Assembly: GCA_031254715.1 (NCBI GenBank)
Contig: JAIRTY010000093.1
Coordinates: forward strand, 1-20,702
Length of the DNA stretch: 20,702 nt
Source of the DNA: Nocardiopsaceae bacterium
Lineage (GTDB): Bacteria; Actinomycetota; Actinomycetes; Streptosporangiales; Streptosporangiaceae
Direction: 5' to 3'
The notes under the pieces were generated by a model. It was not told where the DNA came from. It searched no databases and saw only the letters and a list, made by a program, of their open reading frames with translations. The position numbers and the translations under genes were made by a program. Positions 13,878 to 20,702 of the stretch are shown here, one piece after another; positions within the stretch are counted from its first letter, which is position 1, and every line of letters begins with the position of its first letter.

Positions 13878-15301
13878 GCCGCCGCCTCCAGTCGGCCCGC
13901 TTCGCCGAGCACTTCACCAGCCTCGTCTGGTCCCCAGGCCCCGAGGAAGAAGGCCAGGTCGGCAACCGTAAACCGGTCCCGCATCAGATGGCAGTTCGCC
14001 ATCGCCCACACCATCGTGGCCTGGCCGATGGGTGGATCCAGCTCGCATGGCCGGGCGGGCGCACCCGCGCGTTCCAGGCCGGCCGCGATCTGGGCCGGCT
14101 CGGTCAGCAGCCCGGCAACCTGCCTGGCTACCCCTGCCCAGTCCAGATCCAGCAGCTGTGACCGGTTCGCCCGCCAGCGGGCGAGCTTGCGGCGATAGTG
14201 CTGCCAGCATTCCCCGGCCATGGCACCCGCTGGGTCGTACGGGTCGAACGCGCCGCGCACCCGAGGCTCCATCTCCGCCTCGCTGGGGAAGTGGGGGGTC
14301 ACCCGGGGACTGGCCAGCAGGCGGATCACCCGCTGCCAGAGCAGCGACGTCAGCACCGCGCACATGCCCACCTGGGCGCCGTGCAGCGCAGGCGGCCCGC
14401 CACGTGCCGCCGCTGCCATGTCGAGCAGGTGGCTGACCGTGTGCTCCGCGCCGGATGACGGCGCGGTCGTGCCGGCTGCCCCCATCGCGATGCCGCTGAG
14501 GGCGAGTAGCGTCGCGAGGAGGCCGATGGCGTCTGGATCCGTCGCTGATATTCCCGGCGCGGCCTGCAGCAGCGCGTCGCTGTGGCCGCGAACCAGGCTC
14601 ACCAGCGGCTCCTGGTAGCTGTCAGCCATGCCCAGCAGTTGCGCGAGGCGCCAGTCGGCGGGTGCGGTAAACATGGCCATCAGGTCACCCAGGCCCGACC
14701 GGGTGAGCGGGATCGGCGCCCCGGCCAGCAGATCGGTGTCCGCGACCAGAACGTCAGGCCAGCGGGTCTGAGTGGTCCGTTTTACCCCGCTGAGCAGCAG
14801 GACCGACTGGTCGTCGGCGAAGCCATTGACGCTGGCTGCGGTCTGCACGATGACGTGAGGCAGCCCACCGAGCCGGGCGGAGACCGCCTTGCCGATGTCG
14901 GCGATGGTGCCGGACCCGACGGTCACCAGCAGCGCCGCCCCGCGCACCCGGCCCGTGGCCGCGCCGATCGTCTCCGCATCGGCGTAGACGTGCCCGTCGC
15001 TGCCGGGAACGATCACGTCGCGTGGCCAGTGATCAGCTGCCAGCAGGCGAGTAACCGTCTCCCCCGCCTCGGCGCCCCGGCCGCTGCGGCCGTCTCCGCG
15101 CGGGAACTTGGGCACGTCGTCGCGCAGCACCGCAGCCGTCCCGCCAGCAGTGTCCGGCAGCACCTGCCTGATCAGCGCGGGCAGGTGCGCGAGTGCCTGG
15201 GGGCCGATCTCAACCGCCCGCAGGCCGACGGGCCTGGTGCCTGGCACCGACGCCAACCGTGCTGCCAGGCCCGGCAGATCCGAGAAGGTGCAGGCACTCA
15301 C
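13874..15301 (-). CDS. AraM-type sn-glycerol-1-phosphate dehydrogenase family protein
   Basis: A 475-residue member of the iron-containing alcohol dehydrogenase/G1PDH superfamily. The nucleotide-binding VTVGSGTIADIGKAV motif, QTAASVNGFADDQS, a GLGDLMAMFTAPADW segment, GAEHTVSHLLD and LHGAQVGM all match AraM/EgsA in order. Candidate metal ligands are D206, H287 and H307. The reaction would be NAD(P)H-linked interconversion of dihydroxyacetone phosphate and sn-glycerol-1-phosphate, or a related ketose phosphate. The start is the GTG at 15301, making a GTGA overlap with the kinase stop and giving MSACTFSDLP; the frame is open further upstream, but only inside the kinase gene. It is longer than B. 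subtilis AraM, with an extra C-terminal region. It overlaps the phosphatase start as ATGA. Confidence 0.87.
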   Translation of the reverse strand: MSACTFSDLPGLAARLASVPGTRPVGLRAVEIGPQALAHLPALIRQVLPDTAGGTAAVLRDDVPKFPRGDGRSGRGAEAGETVTRLLAADHWPRDVIVPGSDGHVYADAETIGAATGRVRGAALLVTVGSGTIADIGKAVSARLGGLPHVIVQTAASVNGFADDQSVLLLSGVKRTTQTRWPDVLVADTDLLAGAPIPLTRSGLGDLMAMFTAPADWRLAQLLGMADSYQEPLVSLVRGHSDALLQAAPGISATDPDAIGLLATLLALSGIAMGAAGTTAPSSGAEHTVSHLLDMAAAARGGPPALHGAQVGMCAVLTSLLWQRVIRLLASPRVTPHFPSEAEMEPRVRGAFDPYDPAGAMAGECWQHYRRKLARWRANRSQLLDLDWAGVARQVAGLLTEPAQIAAGLERAGAPARPCELDPPIGQATMVWAMANCHLMRDRFTVADLAFFLGAWGPDEAGEVLGEAGRLEAAA

Positions 15302-16773
15302 CGCGCCAATTCCTCGAGCGCGTCGAACACCCGCTGGTAGCGGGCGTAGGCCAGCTGGTAAGCCTCCGCCCGGGCGGGGTCCGGCTCCCGGCAGGTATGG
15401 GCCAGCCGGGTCATCTGAGCGGCAGCAGCCACCGTATCGGGATACGCACCCGCCCCGACACAGGCGAGCATCGCTGCGCCAAGCGCCGTCGGCTCGGGCA
15501 CCAGCACCTCGCGCACCGGCAGCCCGGTGACGTCGGCCTTGACCTGCAGCCACAGCTCGATGCGGCATCCGCCGCCGACCACGCGCAGTTCGCCGCCACC
15601 CAGCCCCAGCGAGCTGAGCCGGTCGGTGATGTCGCGCAGTGCGTAGGTGCAGCCCTCCAGCACGGCCCGGCTGAGGTGGCACCGGTCGTGGTTCATGGAC
15701 AGGCCGTGGAAGACCCCCCGCATCCGGTCGTTCCACCGGGGCGCCGTCGCGCCGGACAGCGCAGGCAGGAAGATGACGCCGTCCGAGCCGGGCGGTGCGG
15801 CTTCCGCGCAGGTGAACGTGTCCTCCTGGGAGCAGCCGAGGGCCCGGGCAAGCCACATCGTGCTGCCGCCGGACACGAAGCCGGGATTTTCCACCAGCAG
15901 GGTTCCGTCGACGGCGTGGGCATGCGTCTCGACCAGCCGTTCCTCGTCGAACACCGGGCCGGTAGCAGCTGCGGCCACCGGCTCGGCGGTGCCGGTGACG
16001 TCCGCGATCGCGCCCGGCGCCACCACGCCGGCCCCGAGCGCGGCGGCATGGTCGTCACCGGTGCCGGTCACCACCTGGCAGGAGGTGGGCAGCCCCAGTT
16101 CGGCGGCCGCTTGCCCGGTCAGGTGGCCGGCCAGTTCGTGCGCCGGCTGGATCGGGGCGAGCAGGCGGGGATCAATGTCCGCGGCTTTCAGCAGTTCCGG
16201 TGACCACTCCCGGGTGCGAACGTCATACAGCAGGGTGGACGACGCGTTGGCGTGATCCTGCACCGCGTGGCCCGTCAGCCAGCCGGTCAGGTACCCGGCC
16301 ACCGGGGGGAACAGCCGGGCGGACAGGTACACCTCCGGTTCCGTGTCCCGCAGCCACATGATCTTGGGAGCGATATGTGAGGCGTCCGGATTCAGGCCGC
16401 TCAGCCGGAAGGTCTCCGCTGCTCCCAGCCGTTCTTCCAGCTCACGTGCCTGCCGTTCCGCCCGCCGATCGAGCCAGATGATGGCGGGGCGCAGCGGGCT
16501 CATCCGGTCATCGACCGGAACCACGCCGTCGACCTGACAGGCCAGCCCCAGGTGAGTGACCTCGCCAGGACGCAACGCCGGGCGCGCGAGCAGGCTGTGC
16601 ACCGTGGCCCGGATGCCCTCCCGCCACTGGGCGGGATCCTGCTCAGACCACCCGCTGCGCGGGTGGTCCATCGAGCAGGGGTGGGTCGCCGTTGCTACCG
16701 TGTCGCCCTCCGGCGAGCACAGGACCGCCTTGACGCTCTGCGACCCAACGTCGATCCCGATCACGTAACCCAC
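15298..16773 (-). CDS. FGGY-family carbohydrate kinase
   Basis: A 491-residue sugar or polyol kinase, closest in pattern to xylulokinase. IGIDVGSQSVKAV at the N-terminus binds the ATP phosphates, GWSEQDPAQWREGI is the xylulokinase-like segment, and D240 in GTGDDHAAALGAG is the likely catalytic base. GGGCRIELWLQVKADVTG and VPEPTALGAAMLA form the C-terminal adenosine region. It would phosphorylate the imported or internal polyol or ketose using ATP. The start is GTG 16773, with a GGGGGAGAG ribosome site about 10 bases upstream; the next in-frame GTG would remove the first strand. The stop overlaps the AraM-type gene by 4 bases. Substrate within FGGY kinases (xylulose, ribulose, glycerol, erythritol and others) cannot be settled by eye. 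Confidence 0.9.
   Translation of the reverse strand: MGYVIGIDVGSQSVKAVLCSPEGDTVATATHPCSMDHPRSGWSEQDPAQWREGIRATVHSLLARPALRPGEVTHLGLACQVDGVVPVDDRMSPLRPAIIWLDRRAERQARELEERLGAAETFRLSGLNPDASHIAPKIMWLRDTEPEVYLSARLFPPVAGYLTGWLTGHAVQDHANASSTLLYDVRTREWSPELLKAADIDPRLLAPIQPAHELAGHLTGQAAAELGLPTSCQVVTGTGDDHAAALGAGVVAPGAIADVTGTAEPVAAAATGPVFDEERLVETHAHAVDGTLLVENPGFVSGGSTMWLARALGCSQEDTFTCAEAAPPGSDGVIFLPALSGATAPRWNDRMRGVFHGLSMNHDRCHLSRAVLEGCTYALRDITDRLSSLGLGGGELRVVGGGCRIELWLQVKADVTGLPVREVLVPEPTALGAAMLACVGAGAYPDTVAAAAQMTRLAHTCREPDPARAEAYQLAYARYQRVFDALEELAR
16646..16668. repeat. perfect inverted repeat in the 5' part of the kinase gene
   Basis: GACCACCCGC (16646-16655) and GCGGGTGGTC (16659-16668) are a perfect 10-base inverted repeat with a 3-base loop TGC. 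It lies about 105-127 bases into the kinase gene, over the codons for DHPRSGW. It could be an mRNA hairpin affecting ribosome passage or an internal operator. Part of it is constrained by the conserved GWSEQD coding segment. Confidence 0.65.
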
Positions 16774-16812
16774 AGAGGTACCGCTCTCCCCCTGGTGCAG
16801 CCGGCCGCCGCT

Positions 16813-18288
16813 TCAGCGGGCGGCGAGTTCTTCGTCCAGTTCGCCGGTCGCCATGATGGATCCGGCCCGCCGGAGTTCCGCCGAGCGGTTCCGGCCCAGC
16901 CAGACCGCGCCGGCCCCGCAGATGACCAGCCAGGCCACGATCGCCCACGGCATCCAGCTGTAGGGCGGGGTGGAGTTCTCGATGATCTGGCCGACGAGCA
17001 ATGCGACCATGAACCCGCCACCGGCCACAGGCAGCAGCACGTGCCGGACCAGGCTGAAATCATCCCGCTTGCGGAAGAACCGGATGGTGGCAGCGCTGGT
17101 CAGCGCGTAGACCGGCAGGATGGCCAGGGTGAGCGCGAAGCCGAGGTAGCCGTAGACGTTGCTGCCGCCGATGGGGCTGCCCAGGCCCCCGGACAGCAGG
17201 CCGATCACGATTGCGACCAGGATCGCGAACGCGGCCTCGTAGACGATGGCATGCACGGGAGTGCGACGCTTGGCGTGAATCCGGCCGAGCTGCTCGGGGA
17301 GCAGCCGCTCCCGTCCCATCGTGTGCAGGATGCGGACGATGCCGTTATTGGAGTTGATCATCACGGCGAACATGCTGGACACCGACGCGAGGACGACCAG
17401 CCACTTCATCCAGGGTGCGAAGGTGGCGGCCAGGTAGTTCCACGGAGTGTCCGCCCCGGTGAGGGCGTTCATCTTGGCCTGGCCCAGGCCGACCGCCTCG
17501 GCCCAGGTGCCGAAGAAGTAGATGCCGCCGACCAGCAGGGTCGAGAACAAGATCCCGAGCGGTATGGTGCGATGCGGTCTGCGCGCCTCGTCTCCGAGGG
17601 CAGTCGCTCCCTCGAATCCGACGAAGCTGAGGCCTGCGAAGACGAACCCGGTGACGATCCCCCCGAAGCCGTGCGGTGAGGCGGTCGGCGAGATCGGTGC
17701 CGCGGTGACGCCGTGCGCCCCGCCCCGGATCACGACGATCAGTGCCATGCCCACGACGACAGCCGATTCTGCGACGAAAAGCGCGAGTGCGGTGCGCAGC
17801 GAGGTCCGGATGCCCTCAAAGGCGAGGATGGCCATCGCGGCCCAAGGCACGATCCCGATCAGTATCCAGGGGATGTTCACGCCGAACTCCTGGCGGAACG
17901 TCTCCTGCAGGTAGGCGCCGATCAGGCCAATCTCAATCGGGGCGAGTAAGGCGTAGGCCACGAACATCAGCCCGCCGGTGACGAAGCCGGCCCGTGGCCC
18001 GAGCGCCCGGGTGATGTAGGTATAGAAGGACCCGGCGCTGGGCGCTACCCGGGCCATCTCCATGATCCCGTTGGCCACGATCAGCGTGACTATCAGTGCG
18101 AGCAGGTAGACGAACGGCGTGGCGTACCCAGAAAACGGGGTGGAGAACTGCGGGTTAAAAAAAGTGGAGACCGCAGGGCCCATGATCGCAGCAGACATGA
18201 TCACTGTGCCGAGGAGGCCAACGCTGTTTGGCCGGAGCCGCTGTCCGCCTGCGGCCTGCCCGTCCCGCGTCCGATCCGTTGCCGTCAT
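16813..18288 (-). CDS. APC-superfamily amino acid permease
   Basis: A 491-residue integral membrane protein with roughly 12 hydrophobic segments. The first begins after about 24 polar residues at SVGLLGTVIMSAAIMGPA, and MARVAPSAGSFYTYITRALGP is the classic APC second-helix motif. GFVFAGLSFVGFEGATALGDEARRP matches the conserved middle region with the ETK/EDARNP-like site. It should import amino acids, amines or related compounds by cation symport or exchange. The ATG at 18288 has GAGGAG about 6 bases upstream. It is 39 bases from the kinase start on the same strand, so it may be first in the same transcript. An amino acid or amine permease before a polyol kinase is slightly unexpected; the substrate might be an amino-sugar or ethanolamine-like compound, or serve another pathway such as the adjacent hydantoin locus. 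Confidence 0.9.
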   Translation of the reverse strand: MTATDRTRDGQAAGGQRLRPNSVGLLGTVIMSAAIMGPAVSTFFNPQFSTPFSGYATPFVYLLALIVTLIVANGIMEMARVAPSAGSFYTYITRALGPRAGFVTGGLMFVAYALLAPIEIGLIGAYLQETFRQEFGVNIPWILIGIVPWAAMAILAFEGIRTSLRTALALFVAESAVVVGMALIVVIRGGAHGVTAAPISPTASPHGFGGIVTGFVFAGLSFVGFEGATALGDEARRPHRTIPLGILFSTLLVGGIYFFGTWAEAVGLGQAKMNALTGADTPWNYLAATFAPWMKWLVVLASVSSMFAVMINSNNGIVRILHTMGRERLLPEQLGRIHAKRRTPVHAIVYEAAFAILVAIVIGLLSGGLGSPIGGSNVYGYLGFALTLAILPVYALTSAATIRFFRKRDDFSLVRHVLLPVAGGGFMVALLVGQIIENSTPPYSWMPWAIVAWLVICGAGAVWLGRNRSAELRRAGSIMATGELDEELAAR

Positions 18289-18504
18289 CTGCTGCTCCTC
18301 TCCCAGCCCGGCGGGAAAGCAAGGTCACGCCGGCAGAGCCACAAAGCTCGGTAAGGCCGTCAGGCTTCAGGACAGTACGCCAGACGTCAGACGTCAGTCA
18401 ATGATCCGGACCAGGCTGGCACGTAGGCGCCGTGGTCCAGGCCGCGGCGGGGCGGCCGGAAATCGGCTGGGATCAGGCCTGCCGGTCTCTCTACGATCGG
18501 ATGC
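18289..18504. promoter_or_regulatory. divergent control region between permease and metallohydrolase genes
   Basis: These 216 bases separate the two divergent starts, so promoters for both genes should lie here. I see no ORF on either strand that looks real. A GAGGAG ribosome site for the permease occupies the left end (about 18295-18300). A short tandem repeat at 18381-18400 is the clearest element. No convincing -35/-10 pair could be fixed by eye. Confidence 0.55.
18381..18400. repeat. tandem CAGACGT repeat, possible operator
   Basis: CAGACGT is repeated twice and followed by CAGTCA. Each unit contains the palindrome GACGTC (18383-18388 and 18390-18395) at 7-base spacing, in the middle of the divergent intergenic region. 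Tandem short palindromes in a divergent promoter suggest a regulator site, but no regulator can be assigned. Confidence 0.5.
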
Positions 18505-20702
18505 ATGCCGAGCTATGAGCCAGTCGACCTGTCCGCTGCCTGCAACGCGGGGGTGGCGGTGCTCGGGGATGAGCCGGGCGAGGTCCCGCTCGGGCGCGTG
18601 GACCTGCGCGGCCTGCCGTTCCTGATCGGATCCGAGCCGCCGTCCCCGGAGCGGTGCTTCCTGCTGCCCGGCGCCCCGGTGCCGGTCGGGATCGGCCGGC
18701 CGGCGCGGCGGGTGATCGTCGCGCACCGGTTGCTCGAGCCGGGCGGACCGGCCGGTCATGCCGTCGGGCAGGACGTAGCGGAGTACGCGTTCCACCTCGC
18801 AGGCGGCGAGGTCGTGGCCGCGCGCATCCGGGAGCGGTTCGAAATCCAGGTGGTGCCGCCCGTCTGGGGCCGGCTGCCGTTCCTCGCCGTCACCGACACC
18901 AGCGATCACAACCTGCCGCGGTTCGAGGGCAGGTGGGATGAATCCGGGATGCGGCTGGCGGAGCACGACATGGGCTGGCCCGCCGGATACTACTTGTGGT
19001 GCTGGGAGAATCCGTATCCGGAACGGACCGTCGAACGGATCGAGTTCATCCCGCGCGGCAAGCGGTTCGTCGTCGCCGGCATCACCACCAGCGACGTTGA
19101 TGAGCACCCATTCGTCCGCACGCCGGGCCGCCCGGTGCGGCTGGTGGCGAAGGACGGGCGCGGCGGCGTTCTCGGCATCGGGGTGGACCGGGGGACGGCG
19201 ACCTATCCGCAGCCGCTGCCCGGCGAGGACGACCGGGCCGGCTGGGGCGCGGCGGAAGGGGATTCCGCGTACGCGTCGATCGCCGCGCTCGGCTCGGCCA
19301 CCGTCGCGATCCGGCGGGAGGGCACCGAACTCGGCCGGGTGCGCTGGGGCGATGTGGAACGTGACGGGCGGGCGGACGCCGGCCAGGTCGTACTCGAACT
19401 GGCGGAAGACGGCCGCAACTGGGTGCACGTCAGCGTCGTCGACGACGCGACCGGCCGGCCGGTGCCGTGCCGGGTCCATTTCCGTTCGGCCGCGGGAATT
19501 CCCTATCAGCCGCACGGCCACCATAATCACGTCACGCAGAATCTCGGCAGCTGGCATTACGACGTTGGCGGTGATGTCCGGCTGGGCCAGCGCAGCTACG
19601 CCTATATCGACGGCAGGTGCCAGGGCTGGCTGCCGCGGGGCGAGGTCGTCGCGGACGTCGCGCGCGGGTTCGAATACGAGCCGCTCCGGCAAGCCGTGCG
19701 GATCGAGCCGGGCCAGCGGGACCTGACGCTCCGGATCAGGCGGGTCGCTGACATGGCAGCGGAAGGGTGGTGGTCGGGCGACTCGCACGTGCACTTCCTG
19801 TCCACCCCGGGCGCTCAGCTCGAGCAGCGGGGCGAGGATCTGCGGGTCGTCAATTTGCTGCAGACGCAGTGGGGAGCGCTGTTCACCAATACCGAGGATT
19901 TCTCCGGCCGGCCCGGTGTCATCGACGGCGGCGGCTACGTGACCTATGTCGGCCAGGAGAACCGGCAGCACATGCTCGGCCACGCACTCCTGTGGGGCCT
20001 GACGGAACCGGTCATGCCGTGGTGCAGCGATGGTCCCGACGAGGCGGAGCTAGGCGGCGCGCTGGACGCAACGTTGAGCGACTGGGCCGACCGGACGCAC
20101 GCCCAGGGCGGCACCGTCGTCGCCGCGCATTTCCCGAATCCGAACGGCGAGCCGGCCGTCCTGGTCGCGACCGGCCGGGCCGACGCCGTCGAGATACTGA
20201 ACCAGACCGACGGCCGGCTGCTCGAGTACTACCGGTACCTGAACAGCGGCTACCGGCTGCCGCTCGTCGGGGGCACGGACAAGATGACGAGCGCCGTCCC
20301 GGTCGGGCTTTACCGCACGTACGCGCGGCTGGACGAGGAGTTCAGCTATGAGGCCTGGTGCCGGGCGGTGCGGTCGGGTCGCACGTTCCTGTCCGGCGGG
20401 CCGCTGGTGACGCTCTCGGTCGACGGTCGCGAGCCGGGCGATACCGTCGGGCTGTCCGGGCCGGGAACGGTCAGTGTCCATGCCGCGGTGCGCAGCATTT
20501 TCCCGCTCCGTTCGCTTGAAGTCGTGCGTAACGGCGAGGTCGTAGCGAGAGCAGAGGCCGACGGCGGGCGGCAGGCCGGCATCGATGAGGAGTTGCGGAT
20601 CGACGCGGACTCGTGGCTGGCCTGCCGGGCGTTCGGCACCGATTACCACCTCGATGAATGGGGCCGCCGGGTCTTCGCCCACACCTCACCGGTCTACATC
20701 GC
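18505..20702 (+). CDS. CehA/McbA-type PHP metallohydrolase, incomplete at the window end
   Basis: The frame is open from ATG 18505 to the window end, about 732 codons with no stop. The N-terminal half (about residues 1-420) is beta-rich with many W/Y/G and no signal peptide. At about residues 423-432 comes EGWWSGDSHVHFL, the HxH motif (H428, H430) of PHP-type metallohydrolases such as carbaryl hydrolase CehA. Later VVAAHFPNPNGE, VEILNQTDG and LPLVGGTDKM occupy the positions of the remaining metal-site motifs, then a beta domain (VTLSVDGREPGDT). It probably hydrolyses an ester, carbamate or phosphoester; the true substrate is unknown. The ATG at 18501 is out of frame and stops after five codons. 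The ribosome site before 18505 is weak. It is divergent from the APC permease. Confidence 0.82.
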   Translation, partial: MPSYEPVDLSAACNAGVAVLGDEPGEVPLGRVDLRGLPFLIGSEPPSPERCFLLPGAPVPVGIGRPARRVIVAHRLLEPGGPAGHAVGQDVAEYAFHLAGGEVVAARIRERFEIQVVPPVWGRLPFLAVTDTSDHNLPRFEGRWDESGMRLAEHDMGWPAGYYLWCWENPYPERTVERIEFIPRGKRFVVAGITTSDVDEHPFVRTPGRPVRLVAKDGRGGVLGIGVDRGTATYPQPLPGEDDRAGWGAAEGDSAYASIAALGSATVAIRREGTELGRVRWGDVERDGRADAGQVVLELAEDGRNWVHVSVVDDATGRPVPCRVHFRSAAGIPYQPHGHHNHVTQNLGSWHYDVGGDVRLGQRSYAYIDGRCQGWLPRGEVVADVARGFEYEPLRQAVRIEPGQRDLTLRIRRVADMAAEGWWSGDSHVHFLSTPGAQLEQRGEDLRVVNLLQTQWGALFTNTEDFSGRPGVIDGGGYVTYVGQENRQHMLGHALLWGLTEPVMPWCSDGPDEAELGGALDATLSDWADRTHAQGGTVVAAHFPNPNGEPAVLVATGRADAVEILNQTDGRLLEYYRYLNSGYRLPLVGGTDKMTSAVPVGLYRTYARLDEEFSYEAWCRAVRSGRTFLSGGPLVTLSVDGREPGDTVGLSGPGTVSVHAAVRSIFPLRSLEVVRNGEVVARAEADGGRQAGIDEELRIDADSWLACRAFGTDYHLDEWGRRVFAHTSPVYI

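Noticed and set aside
15302..15856. Upstream extension of the AraM-type frame to a 660-codon protein.
   Set aside because: The extension lies inside the kinase gene in another frame and has no homology; the GTG at 15301 gives the GTGA overlap and the expected N-terminus.
16552..17679. 375-codon + strand open frame opposite the kinase and permease.
   Set aside because: It crosses two well-supported - strand genes and shows no motif; its high R, G, P, D and H content is typical of antisense frames in this genome.
18394..19983. 529-codon - strand open frame opposite the metallohydrolase gene.
   Set aside because: It is antisense to the CehA-type frame, which has recognisable metal-site motifs and stays open to the window end. 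The - strand translation shows no family motif.

Overview
The window is GC-rich, with strong G/C bias at third codon positions, many GTG starts and many 4-base stop/start overlaps. This points to a high-GC actinobacterium; I cannot name the genus. No rRNA, tRNA, CRISPR array, transposase or phage gene was seen. Coding density is high and no gene-free stretch exceeds 300 bases.

Region 1 (1-9200, + strand) is a catabolic locus built round hydantoin-type ring chemistry. In order it holds the C-terminal part of a DUF917 protein (the family now named after S-methyl-thiohydantoin desulfurase), a complete DUF917 protein, a zinc-type hydantoinase/dihydropyrimidinase with all metal ligands, a small protein resembling DUF6092, and a nitroreductase-like flavoprotein. 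After a 93-base gap with a possible leaderless promoter come a third DUF917 protein, a HyuA-type hydantoinase/oxoprolinase, an AroM-family protein with a racemase-like pair of cysteines, a DUF1177 protein, and a peptidase E gene split by one extra base. The simplest reading is a pathway that desulfurises or deaminates a five-membered ring, opens it by zinc and/or ATP-dependent chemistry, possibly racemises an intermediate, and trims an aspartyl product. The substrate is not known.

Region 2 (9242-18288, - strand, converging on region 1) is a phosphorylated polyol or sugar locus. In the direction of transcription it holds an APC permease, an FGGY kinase, an AraM-type sn-glycerol-1-phosphate dehydrogenase, a NagD/AraL-type HAD phosphatase, an unrecognised phosphate-binding TIM barrel, a HutC-type GntR regulator, a GlpD-type FAD glycerol-3-phosphate dehydrogenase and a GlcG/HbpS-type protein. 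Most junctions overlap by 1 to 4 bases, so much of it is probably one transcript. A perfect 24-base palindrome fills the end of the TIM-barrel gene just before the regulator.

Region 3 (18505 to the window end, + strand) is one long incomplete gene for a CehA/McbA-type PHP metallohydrolase. It is divergent from the permease across a 216-base control region that carries a short tandem repeat.

The most notable points are the hydantoin locus with three DUF917 paralogues and two unrelated ring-opening families, the frameshifted peptidase E with an intact catalytic triad, and the polyol locus that pairs dehydrogenases of the families acting on opposite glycerol-phosphate enantiomers with a TIM barrel of unknown function.
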